Origin: Acidimicrobiia bacterium
GTDB taxonomy: Bacteria > Actinomycetota > Acidimicrobiia > Spongiisociales > ZC4RG35
Length of the DNA stretch: 64,000 nt
Assembly (NCBI GenBank): GCA_017577575.1
Contig: PKRG01000001.1
Location: 426,936 to 490,935, forward strand
Direction of reading: 5' to 3'
The notes under the pieces were generated by a model that made no database searches, was not told the DNA's origin, and saw only the letters and a list, made by a program, of their open reading frames with translations. The position numbers and the translations under genes were made by a program. Positions 54,908 to 63,181 of the stretch are shown piece after piece. How positions within the stretch are numbered: the first letter of the stretch is position 1; the number at the start of each line of letters is the position of its first letter.

Positions 54908-56044
54908 ATGACCCTTGGCGAACCCACCCAGGTACAGCAAGAAGAGCCACAGCCGGTAGGGATCGAGCCTTCCGACTCCGCCGCCGCCGCCGAGCTCGTC
55001 AGGACCCCGATGTGGCGGGTGCGGCTCCGCCTCTTCCGGCGGTCGTTCGCCCGCAACTGGGCGCTGTTCCGGGAGAACAAGATGGGGATGTTCGGGCTCG
55101 TCCTCATCGGGATCTTCGCCTTGATGGCGATCATCCACCCGATCCTCATGTCCACCGTGTGGGACCCGAAGGTCTACGACCCGGTCACCGGCTACGACGC
55201 GGTGCTCACCGAGTACGAGGTCGTCGAAGAGGTCACCGACCCCACGACCCAGATCGAGGTGTCGGAGGCTCGGATCAAGCTGAACCCGACGATCAAAGTC
55301 GGCGACACCGTGCGCATCCCCGCCCAGCCGGCACCGCCCACTTGGACGGGGGAGAACCCCCACTACCTCGGCACCGACCCGCAAGGACGCGACATCCTCT
55401 CCCAGCTGCTCTACAGCACCCGGGCGGCGTTCTTCCTGGGGGCGGTGGCGGCTCTCACGACCGTGATCATCGCCACCACCGTCGGCTCGGTGGCGGCCTA
55501 CTTCGGCGGCTGGATCGACGGCGGGCTGATGCGCTTCGCCGACCTCATCCTCCTCATGCCGCTGTTGCCGCTGCTGATCGTGATGAGCGCCGCCTTCGAC
55601 ATCAACATGGTGATGCTGGGCGTGTTGATCGGCATCCTGAACGGCTTCGGCGGCGTGGCCATCGTGCTCAAATCGCAGGCGCTGTCGATCAAGGTGAAGG
55701 CCTACATCGACGCCGCCAAGGTCGCCGGAGGGGGAGACTGGCACGTGATCTTCCGCCACATCGTGCCCAACGTGCTGCCCCTGTCCTTCCTCTACATGAT
55801 GTTCGGTGTCACCGAGGCGATCGCCATCGAGGCGACGCTCTCGTTCTTCGGTCTCCTCAATGTTCCGATGACCTGGGGCGTGATGATCAACACGGCCCAG
55901 GCCAACGGATACCTGCTGAGCGGCACTCAATACTGGTGGTTGCTGTTCCCCGCCGGCCTCGCGGTCACCTTCCTCGCCTTCGCCTTCTTCATCGTCGGCC
56001 GAGGCATGGACGAGGTGATCAACCCGAGGCTACGTGCCCGCTAG
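54908..56044 (+). CDS. ABC permease, OppC/DppC type (first pair)
   Basis: 378 residues from ATG 54908. A long N-terminal cytoplasmic tail precedes the first helix (MGMFGLVLIGIFALMAII). An extracytoplasmic insert with YDPVTGYDAVL and a charged section follows, then the conserved HYLGTDPQGRDILSQL. The EAA loop reads YIDAAKVAGGGDWHVIFRHIV. It pairs with the preceding OppB-type permease. Confidence 0.88.
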   Translation: MTLGEPTQVQQEEPQPVGIEPSDSAAAAELVRTPMWRVRLRLFRRSFARNWALFRENKMGMFGLVLIGIFALMAIIHPILMSTVWDPKVYDPVTGYDAVLTEYEVVEEVTDPTTQIEVSEARIKLNPTIKVGDTVRIPAQPAPPTWTGENPHYLGTDPQGRDILSQLLYSTRAAFFLGAVAALTTVIIATTVGSVAAYFGGWIDGGLMRFADLILLMPLLPLLIVMSAAFDINMVMLGVLIGILNGFGGVAIVLKSQALSIKVKAYIDAAKVAGGGDWHVIFRHIVPNVLPLSFLYMMFGVTEAIAIEATLSFFGLLNVPMTWGVMINTAQANGYLLSGTQYWWLLFPAGLAVTFLAFAFFIVGRGMDEVINPRLRAR

Positions 56045-56057
56045 CCCGAGGAGCCTC

Positions 56058-57098
56058 ATGACGATCTCCGTAGAGAATCTCGAAACACGCCAGGTCGACC
56101 CCACCAAGCCGCTGCTCGAAGTCGACCGGCTGGTCATGCACTACAAGATCAAGGCAGGTGAAGTCTCCGCCGTCGAGGACGTCACCTTCACGGTCCACCA
56201 GGGAGAAGCGGTCGGCCTGGTGGGGGAGTCGGGATGCGGCAAGACCTCCGTGGCGCTGTCGTTGATGCGGCTGTTGCCCAACAACGCCGAGTACGTGTCG
56301 GGCCAGATCCGGCTCGACGGCGAGGACCTTTTGCAACTCACCGACGAGGAGATGCGGACCCGCCGCTGGAAGGACATCGCCATGGTGTTCCAGGGGGCGA
56401 TGAACTCCTGGAACCCCGTGTACCGGGTGGGCGATCAGATCCGCGAGGTGCTCGACACCCACTTCCGGGGCCAGATGACCTACGAGCAGCAGCGGGAGCA
56501 CATGGAGCGGCTCTTCGCCGCCGTGGGCCTGCCGGGGGAGATGCTCGACCGCTACCCCCACGAGTTCTCGGGGGGCATGCGCCAGCGGGCCGTCATCGCC
56601 ATGGCGCTCGCCTGCAGCCCCCAGTTGATCATCGCCGACGAGCCGACCACGGCACTGGACGTGATCGTCCAGGACCAGATCCTCAAGGAGTTGAAGAGGA
56701 TCCAGACCGAGCTGGGGATGTCGATCATCTACATCTCCCACGACATCGCCGTCATCGCCGAGGTCACCGACTCCCTGGGTGTGATGTACGCCGGGAAGCT
56801 CGTCGAGTACGGGCCGACCACCGAGGTGTTCGCCCGGCCCAAGCACCCCTACGCCTACCTGCTCTTGAAGTCGACGCCGTCGATCACGGGGCCGCGCCGG
56901 CAGTTGGCGCCGCTCGAGGGTGAGCCACCGGACTTGCTCGCCCCGCCGACAGGTTGCCGCTTCCACCCGCGGTGCCCGTTCGCCACCGAGCGCTGCGCCA
57001 TCGAGGAGCCGCCGCTCGCCGACATCGGCGGGGGACACCGGGTGGCTTGCTGGCACTGGGAACAGGTACCCGATCTCGAGGAGGCCCTGCTGCGATGA
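56058..57098 (+). CDS. ABC ATPase, OppD/DppD type
   Basis: 346 residues. ATG 56058 is preferred over GTG 56034 because GAGGAG lies just before it. Walker A is GESGCGKTSVALSL, the signature FSGGMRQRAVIAMAL and Walker B LIIADEPTTALD. The C-terminal oligo_HPY region carries the Cys-rich PTGCRFHPRCPFATERC. It drives transport with the next gene's ATPase. Confidence 0.92.
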   Translation: MTISVENLETRQVDPTKPLLEVDRLVMHYKIKAGEVSAVEDVTFTVHQGEAVGLVGESGCGKTSVALSLMRLLPNNAEYVSGQIRLDGEDLLQLTDEEMRTRRWKDIAMVFQGAMNSWNPVYRVGDQIREVLDTHFRGQMTYEQQREHMERLFAAVGLPGEMLDRYPHEFSGGMRQRAVIAMALACSPQLIIADEPTTALDVIVQDQILKELKRIQTELGMSIIYISHDIAVIAEVTDSLGVMYAGKLVEYGPTTEVFARPKHPYAYLLLKSTPSITGPRRQLAPLEGEPPDLLAPPTGCRFHPRCPFATERCAIEEPPLADIGGGHRVACWHWEQVPDLEEALLR

Positions 57099-58114
57099 CC
57101 GTCTCGCCCGTCCGCACCAAGCCGCTGCTCGAGATCCGCGACCTCAAGAAGCACTTCCCGATCTCGCGGGGGCTGTTCCGCCGGCCGACCGAGTTCGTCC
57201 ACGCCGTCGACGGGATCAGCTTCGAGATCGCCCCGGGGGAGAGCCTGGGCCTCGTCGGCGAGTCCGGTTGCGGGAAGTCCACCACCGGCCGGATGCTGGT
57301 GAAGCTGATGGAGCCCACCGACGGCACGATCGTCTTCCGCGACGGCGAGTACGAAAAGGACGTCGCCCACATCGGCCGCTCCGAGGTGAAGGAGTTCCGC
57401 TCGCGGGTCCAGATGATCTTCCAGGACCCGTACGAGTCGATGAACCCCCGCAGGACGATCTTCGACACGGTCTCCGAGCCTCTCGCCGTCCAGCACGTGG
57501 GAACCGTCCAAGAGCGCGAGGAGCGGGTGCTCGAGCTGCTGCGGATGGTCGGCCTGACCCCGCCGGAGAACTTCCTCTTCCGCTATCCCCACGAGCTGTC
57601 GGGCGGACAGCGTCAGCGGGTGGCGATCGCCCGGGCCCTGGTCATGAACCCCAGGTTCGTGGTGGCCGACGAGCCGACCTCGATGCTCGACGTGAGCATC
57701 CGCATCTCGATCATGGAGCTCATGACCAAGCTCGCCCGCGAGCTGGGGGTCTCCTACCTGTACATCACCCACGACCTGGCGGTCGCCCGCTACATGTGCG
57801 ACCGGATCGCCGTCATGTACCTCGGCAAGATCGTCGAGATCGGCCCCACCGAAGAGGTGCTCGCCCGTCCCCGCCACCCGTACACCCGGGCGCTGCTGTC
57901 GGCGGTGCCGGTGCCGGACCCGACGTACCGGCGCACCCCGGTCGAGATCAAAGGCGGCATCTCCAAGGCGATCAACCCGGCTCCGGAGTGCCGGTTCATC
58001 GAGCGGTGCCCGTTCGCTGCCGAGGTGTGCCGCACCAACCCTCACCCCCCGCTCGAGGACAAGGGCGACAACCACGCCGTCGCTTGTTACCGGGCGGATG
58101 AGATCGCCTCCTGA
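57095..58114 (+). CDS. ABC ATPase, OppF/DppF type
   Basis: 339 residues; ATG 57095 overlaps the previous stop. Walker A GESGCGKSTTGRML, signature LSGGQRQRVAIARAL, Walker B VVADEPTSMLD, and the C-terminal ECRFIERCPFAAEVC motif of the family. It works as the second ATPase. Its stop lies 17 bases inside the next permease gene. Confidence 0.92.
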   Translation: MTVSPVRTKPLLEIRDLKKHFPISRGLFRRPTEFVHAVDGISFEIAPGESLGLVGESGCGKSTTGRMLVKLMEPTDGTIVFRDGEYEKDVAHIGRSEVKEFRSRVQMIFQDPYESMNPRRTIFDTVSEPLAVQHVGTVQEREERVLELLRMVGLTPPENFLFRYPHELSGGQRQRVAIARALVMNPRFVVADEPTSMLDVSIRISIMELMTKLARELGVSYLYITHDLAVARYMCDRIAVMYLGKIVEIGPTEEVLARPRHPYTRALLSAVPVPDPTYRRTPVEIKGGISKAINPAPECRFIERCPFAAEVCRTNPHPPLEDKGDNHAVACYRADEIAS

Positions 58115-59336
58115 CCTGCGCCGGAGCCCGACATCCGACATCCAGGGACGGCGCGTCCCGTGGGTGGTGGCATTCCTCGCCCGCCGTCTGGCGTGGGCGG
58201 TAATCACGCTCGCCATCTATCTGACGGCGGTGTTCTTCTTCGTGCAGTGGTGGGTGCCGATCGACTTCTCGAGCCAGTTCGCACTCGGCGGCGGACAGGC
58301 CGACGCGGCCGCCCGCTTCGGGCTGGACCGGCCGCTACCCGAGAGATACGCCGAGTACATGGGCGGCCTGCTCACCGGTGACCTCGGGCAGTCCTTCTCC
58401 GGCCCGCCGGTGTCGGAGATGATCGCCGACGCCGCCCCGGTCACGATCCTCGTGTTCGCCGTCGGAGCGGTGATCGCCTACGTGGTGGGCGAGCTGTTGG
58501 GCCGGGTGGCGGCCTGGAGGAGGGGTACCGCCTTGGGGTCGGTCGTGTCGGTCCTGGGCGTCGTTTCGGCGACGGTGTTCCCGCCGTTCCTCGTCTTCCT
58601 GCTCGTTCGTTACCTCCGCCAGCCGATGGTGTCGCTCCGGAGGTTCCTGGGCCTCCCCACCGACTCCCTCGTCATCTGGCGCGATTCCCCGTTCGAGCCG
58701 AGCGAGGTGCTCGGCCTCGTGGCCCTGTCCCTCTTGGCAGCCGTCGTCGCCGGACTCCTGGTGCGGGCGTACGCCCACCGCCACCGGCTGCGCTGGCTGG
58801 CATTCGCCGCCTTCCCGGCCAACCTGGCAGCCGCGGTGGGGGCGCTGTTCGCAGCCGGCGTCGGTGCCGAGGCGATCGACCTCCTGTATCGGGTCGACTA
58901 CACGACGTCGATCGGGTCCGGCAGCCCGGTGCTCGTGCTGCTCGGCGTCGTCCTGCTGTCTTTCGGTCAGGTGCTGTTCATGATGCGGGTCGGGATCGAG
59001 GACGAGAGTGACGAGTACTACGTCCTGTCCGCTCGGGCGAAGGGCCTCACCGAGCGGGAGGTGAGGGACGTCCACGTCGCCCGAAACGCCCTCATCCCCA
59101 CTCTGGCGGCGTCGTTTCTCGCCTTGCCCACCCTCTTGGCGGGGATGGTCATCGTCGAGTTCGAACTCGAAGTGGATGGCCTCTCCAGCGTGTTCTTCGA
59201 CGCCGTGGAGGTCCAGGACATACCCGTGATGATGGGGGTCCTGGTCGTGCTCGGGCTCCTCGGCATCGGTCTTCGGCTCGCCACCGACCTCACCATCGCC
59301 CATCTCGACCCTCGGCAACGGAGGGCGGCCGTATGA
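58098..59336 (+). CDS. ABC permease, OppB/DppB type (second pair)
   Basis: 412 residues from ATG 58098 inside the previous gene; GTG 58161-58164 codons just before the first helix are possible later starts. Helix FLARRLAWAVITLAIYLTAVFFF, OppB_N segment FGLDRPLPERYAEYMGGLLTGDLG, and EAA loop VLSARAKGLTEREVRDVHVARNALIP. It carries extra helices in the middle (LRWLAFAAFPANLAAAVGALF) not seen in the first OppB-like protein. Confidence 0.85.
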   Translation: MRSPPDLRRSPTSDIQGRRVPWVVAFLARRLAWAVITLAIYLTAVFFFVQWWVPIDFSSQFALGGGQADAAARFGLDRPLPERYAEYMGGLLTGDLGQSFSGPPVSEMIADAAPVTILVFAVGAVIAYVVGELLGRVAAWRRGTALGSVVSVLGVVSATVFPPFLVFLLVRYLRQPMVSLRRFLGLPTDSLVIWRDSPFEPSEVLGLVALSLLAAVVAGLLVRAYAHRHRLRWLAFAAFPANLAAAVGALFAAGVGAEAIDLLYRVDYTTSIGSGSPVLVLLGVVLLSFGQVLFMMRVGIEDESDEYYVLSARAKGLTEREVRDVHVARNALIPTLAASFLALPTLLAGMVIVEFELEVDGLSSVFFDAVEVQDIPVMMGVLVVLGLLGIGLRLATDLTIAHLDPRQRRAAV

Positions 59337-60271
59337 GCAGTCGTCCGCCCTCCACTCGACGGTGGAGGCAGGTCCGCAGCAACCCGAAGATCGCGATGGG
59401 TGCGGCGATACTGCTGTTCTTCGGCCTGGTGATCGCCGCCAACCCCTTGCTGTGGGCGACCGTCTGGAAGGGCCAGGAACGTCTCTACGACCCGGTGATC
59501 GGATACGACCACATGATCGTCCACCCTTCGGCGCCTTCGGCGACGCACTGGCTGGGAACGGACTCGCTCGGGCGGGACGTGACCTCGATGTTCACGCTGG
59601 CAGCCCGATCCAGTGTCGCGGTCGCCGTGGCGGCCGCGCTCGCCAGCGGTGCCGTGTCCCTCGTCCTGGGCTCGCTCGCCGCGTATCACCGCAGGTGGGT
59701 CGACGCCGTCGTCACCCACATGAGCGATGCCATGGTCCTCCTGCCCGCCCTCCTCGCCGTGTGGATCGTCGGCGTCGGCCGTCCCGACGAGACGTTCGGG
59801 GCCGTGCAGGTCGGCGCCGTCTTCGGGTTGGTGTACGGGCTGGGACCGGCCACCGCCGCCGTGAGGGCCGCCGGATTGGTCGTGATGGCCAAACCGTTCG
59901 TCGAGGCGGCTCGTCTCGTCGGGGCCGGCGGTTACTGGACCATGTCCAGGCATCTGCTGCCGCATTTGATGCCCCACGCCGCCGTGCAAGCGATGATCGG
60001 CGTCACCGGCGCAATCGTCGCCGAGGCATTCCTCAACTTCCGCAGTGCGGTCGGGGGAGGCATCGGATTCGGTTACCTCGTCTACGAGGGTCTGACCTGG
60101 CAGGAGATGCTCGCCGGGCTGCGAGACATCCCCTGGTGGGTGTTGGGCACCGGCACACTGGGGATCACGCTCCTGGCCGCCGCCTTCTATCTGGTCGGCA
60201 TCGGCTTGCGCGAAGTATTCGATTCCCGTGCCGTGCAGCAACGCCGGGTCGTCAGTCGCGCGGTGGGCTGA
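59333..60271 (+). CDS. ABC permease, OppC/DppC type (second pair)
   Basis: 312 residues; ATG 59333 overlaps the previous stop. It has a short N-tail, helix MGAAILLFFGLVIAANPLLWA, the family motif THWLGTDSLGRDVTSMF, and the EAA loop VEAARLVGAGGYWTMSRHLLPHLMPH. It is the shorter partner of the second permease pair and the last gene of the operon. Its end overlaps the convergent secreted-protein gene by 20 bases. Confidence 0.85.
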   Translation: MSSRPPSTRRWRQVRSNPKIAMGAAILLFFGLVIAANPLLWATVWKGQERLYDPVIGYDHMIVHPSAPSATHWLGTDSLGRDVTSMFTLAARSSVAVAVAAALASGAVSLVLGSLAAYHRRWVDAVVTHMSDAMVLLPALLAVWIVGVGRPDETFGAVQVGAVFGLVYGLGPATAAVRAAGLVVMAKPFVEAARLVGAGGYWTMSRHLLPHLMPHAAVQAMIGVTGAIVAEAFLNFRSAVGGGIGFGYLVYEGLTWQEMLAGLRDIPWWVLGTGTLGITLLAAAFYLVGIGLREVFDSRAVQQRRVVSRAVG

Positions 60272-61118
60272 TCCTCTCGACCACCACCGACCCCGAGATC
60301 TCGTTGTCGCCCCGCCCCGCCACGTAGACGGCCGGGCACGACATCGCCACCTCGAAGAGCGTCACTTCGGGGCTGAGCGCCATCGACTCCTTCGGCACGA
60401 TCTCACAGTCATCGGCATTGACCGGGGTGGCGGTTCCGTCCCAGACCACTTCCGAGAGCCGGAGAACGCCGTCGGCGTACGAGAAGTGCAGGGCGTTCTC
60501 GCCGGCTTCCATCTCCAGGGAGTAGCCGGACTCCAGGAAGCCGGAGTCGGGATCGAGCCAGACGGCGCTTTCGATCTCCCAAACGGAGCGGCCGACCCTC
60601 ACTTCCCCTCCGACCGGGGGAACGTCGGTCATCACCATGGCCGCGGGGAGAGCGGCCACGCCGGCAACGGTGATCGTCGCCTTGTCCCGGATGTCGCGCA
60701 CGTTGGGGCAGTCGATTGCCACGGCGACGACGCCGGCATCGGCATTCGCCGGGCCCGGCGTGATCGTGCATTCACCATCGTCGGGGAAGAACTCGAGGCC
60801 GTCGAACGCGAACTGCCGGATCACCAAGCTGGCGCCCTGGCCCTCGAAGAACATCCGCCCGTCGTCTCCTCCCAGCCCGAACGACGTCGGGCCGCTGACC
60901 GGCCCCTTCAGAGAGAAGGTCCCCTCCCGCTCTCCGGTGACGACGAGCTCTCCGCCGGGGGACACCGGGACGAAGTCCTCCAGCGCGACTGCCCCGGCCT
61001 CGGAGAACGTCGGCTCGCCCGTGACCAGCAGTGCCCGCAGCCCGAGGACGGAACCGGCCACGAGGGCGACCGACACGACGAGCACGGTCGATCCTCTCAC
61101 ATGGTGCATCTGGGGCAT
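60252..61118 (-). CDS. Unrecognised exported or membrane-anchored protein with an internal Cys repeat
   Basis: 288 residues from 61118 (a further Met four codons on). A single hydrophobic N-terminal segment (STVLVVSVALVAGSVLGLRAL) is followed by a beta-rich body, so it is probably extracytoplasmic. Two segments look duplicated: CTITPGPANADAGVVAVAIDC and CEIVPKESMALSPEVTLFEV with a following Cys, each with a Cys pair and a following CP. Four Cys suggest two disulfides. I do not recognise the family. It is convergent with the ABC operon and divergent from the CoA-transferase gene. Confidence 0.55.
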   Translation of the reverse strand: MPQMHHVRGSTVLVVSVALVAGSVLGLRALLVTGEPTFSEAGAVALEDFVPVSPGGELVVTGEREGTFSLKGPVSGPTSFGLGGDDGRMFFEGQGASLVIRQFAFDGLEFFPDDGECTITPGPANADAGVVAVAIDCPNVRDIRDKATITVAGVAALPAAMVMTDVPPVGGEVRVGRSVWEIESAVWLDPDSGFLESGYSLEMEAGENALHFSYADGVLRLSEVVWDGTATPVNADDCEIVPKESMALSPEVTLFEVAMSCPAVYVAGRGDNEISGSVVVERISPPRD

Positions 61119-61151
61119 TGGAGCCTAGACGGCGCCCGCTATCGTCGCCTC

Positions 61152-62276
61152 ATGCCCGGTCCGCTGAACGGTGTGCGCGTGATCGAGCTGGGCGGCATCG
61201 GCCCCGTCCCCCACGCCGGCATGGTCCTCGCCGACCTGGGGGCGGAAGTGATCGAGGTCGTCCGCCCGGGTGCCGCCCTCGACATCCGCGACGTGCTGCG
61301 TCGGGGAAAGAAGTCGGTGGCGGTCGACTTGAAGAGCCCGGAAGGGGTCGCCGCCGTCCTCCGGCTGGTCGCCGGCAGTCACGTGCTCATCGAAGGCTTC
61401 CGGCCGGGTGTCGCCGAGCGGCTCGGCGTCGGCCCCGACGAGTGCTTCGCCGCCAACCCCCGCCTCGTCTACGGGCGGATGACGGGTTGGGGCCAACAAG
61501 GCCCGCTGGCCGACCGGGCCGGCCACGACATCGACTACATCGCCGTCTCCGGGGTGCTCTCGTCGGTAGGGCCGCAGGGCCATCCCTACCCCCCTCTCAA
61601 CCTCGTCGGCGACTTCGGAGGAGGGTCGATGCTCCTCCTCGTGGGGGTGCTCGCCGCCCTCCGCCACGCCGATGAGACCGGAGAGGGCCAGGTGATCGAC
61701 GCCGCCATGGTCGACGGCTCGGCCCTGCTGATGGCGATGCACCACGGAGCGGTCGCCGCCGGATGGTGGACCGGAAGGAGGGGAGAGGAGCTGTTCGACG
61801 GTTCGGCGCCGTTCTACACCACGTACCGGACGGCAGACGACGAGTGGGTGGCGGTGGGGGCGCTCGAACCGCAGTTCTTCCAGGAGCTCGTCGAGGGCCT
61901 CGGGCTCGACCTCGCCGACCTCCCTGCCCAGATGGACCGGGAAGGCTGGCCCGAGATGCGGCGGGTGTTCGCAGAGAGATTCGCCCAACGGACCCGCGCC
62001 GAGTGGGAGGAGCACTTCGCCGGCTCCGACGCCTGCGTGGTCGGCGTCTACTCGATGACCGAAGCGCCCCGCCACCCGCATCTCGTCGACCGAGGGACCT
62101 TCGTGGAGGTCGACGGCGTGATCCAGCCCGCTCCCTCCCCCCGGTTCTCCGCCACCCCCGCCGGACCGCCCGGGCCGATACCGGCGCCGGGTGAGCACAC
62201 CTCAGAGGTCTTCACGTCCGGTCCGACGGGGGAGGGACGCGGGGGGTACTCTGCGCAGCCCGGAGAAAGGAGCTGA
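61152..62276 (+). CDS. CaiB/BaiF-family CoA transferase or racemase (AMACR-like)
   Basis: 374 residues from ATG 61152. Class III CoA-transferase fold: PLNGVRVIELGGIGPVPHAGMVLADLGAEVI, the CoA-binding RRGKKSVAVDLKSPEG, and LIEGFRPGVAERLG. GHDIDYIAVSGVL carries the His-Asp typical of alpha-methylacyl-CoA racemases, followed by VDGSALLM. It likely epimerises 2-methyl-branched acyl-CoA before beta-oxidation, in line with the SDR and acyl-CoA dehydrogenase downstream. Confidence 0.87.
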   Translation: MPGPLNGVRVIELGGIGPVPHAGMVLADLGAEVIEVVRPGAALDIRDVLRRGKKSVAVDLKSPEGVAAVLRLVAGSHVLIEGFRPGVAERLGVGPDECFAANPRLVYGRMTGWGQQGPLADRAGHDIDYIAVSGVLSSVGPQGHPYPPLNLVGDFGGGSMLLLVGVLAALRHADETGEGQVIDAAMVDGSALLMAMHHGAVAAGWWTGRRGEELFDGSAPFYTTYRTADDEWVAVGALEPQFFQELVEGLGLDLADLPAQMDREGWPEMRRVFAERFAQRTRAEWEEHFAGSDACVVGVYSMTEAPRHPHLVDRGTFVEVDGVIQPAPSPRFSATPAGPPGPIPAPGEHTSEVFTSGPTGEGRGGYSAQPGERS

Positions 62277-62278
62277 CG

Positions 62279-63181
62279 ACGATCAACTTCGACGGTCGAG
62301 TCGCCATCGTCACCGGCGCCGGAGGAGGACTGGGCCGCGCCTACGCCCTGGAGCTGGCCAGGCGGGGGGCGGCGGTGGTCGTCAACGACATCGGAGGGGC
62401 CGTGGACGGCACCGGCTCTTCCACCCGCGCCGCCGATGGTGTGGTCGAGGAGATCCGAGCCGCCGGAGGGGAAGCCGTGGCCGACTACGGGTCGGTGGCC
62501 GATCCGGAGCAAGCCGCCCAGACCGTCCGGACGGCGATCGAGAGCTTCGGGTCGGTCGACATCGTGATCTCCAACGCCGGGATCCTGCGCGACCGCAGCT
62601 TCGCCAACATGACGCTCGACGAGATGAACGCCGTCGTCGACGTCCACCTGCGCGGGGCGTTCCACATCTCCCTCCCCGCCTATCGCCACATGAAGGAGAA
62701 GGGGTACGGCAGGTTCGTGTTCGTGTCCTCCAACGCCGGAATCCTCGGCAACTTCGGACAGGCCAACTACGGAGCCGCCAAGATGGGGCTGGTCGGGCTG
62801 TCCAACGTCCTGGCGATCGAAGGCGCCAAATACGGCATCAAGTCGAACGTCGTCGCCCCCGTCGCCGCCACCCGCATGACCCAGGACCTGTTGGGTCCGT
62901 TCGCCGAGAAGCTCGACCCCGAGCTGGTGGCGCCACTGGTGGCCTATCTCGCCTCCGAGGACTGTGAGGTCACCCACGAGGTCTTCTCGGCGGGCGGCGG
63001 GCGCTTCGCCCGCTTCTTCGTGGGACTGACCCCCGGCTGGGTGGCGCCGCGAGAAGTCGAAGCCGAAGACATCGCCGAGCACCTCGCCGAGATCCGCGAC
63101 ACCGAGGGCTTCCACATCCTGTCGAGCGCCACCGAAGAGCTCCAACTCCTCGGTTCGATCCTCGAGGGGACCGCCTCATGA
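62279..63181 (+). CDS. SDR-family hydroxyacyl-CoA dehydrogenase (MFE-2-like) with an apparent ACG start
   Basis: 300 residues if started at ACG 62279. AAAGGAG lies 6 bases upstream of that codon, and an ATG there would give the family-typical MINFDGRVAIVTGAGGGLGR. The first canonical start in frame, GTG 62375, falls after the NAD-binding GAGGGLG motif and would destroy the fold. Other landmarks are ISNAGILRDRSFANM, catalytic Tyr-Lys in NYGAAKMG and SNVVAPVAATRMT, as in peroxisomal multifunctional-enzyme dehydrogenase domains. The stop overlaps the next gene (ATGA). Confidence 0.78.
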   Translation, partial: TINFDGRVAIVTGAGGGLGRAYALELARRGAAVVVNDIGGAVDGTGSSTRAADGVVEEIRAAGGEAVADYGSVADPEQAAQTVRTAIESFGSVDIVISNAGILRDRSFANMTLDEMNAVVDVHLRGAFHISLPAYRHMKEKGYGRFVFVSSNAGILGNFGQANYGAAKMGLVGLSNVLAIEGAKYGIKSNVVAPVAATRMTQDLLGPFAEKLDPELVAPLVAYLASEDCEVTHEVFSAGGGRFARFFVGLTPGWVAPREVEAEDIAEHLAEIRDTEGFHILSSATEELQLLGSILEGTAS

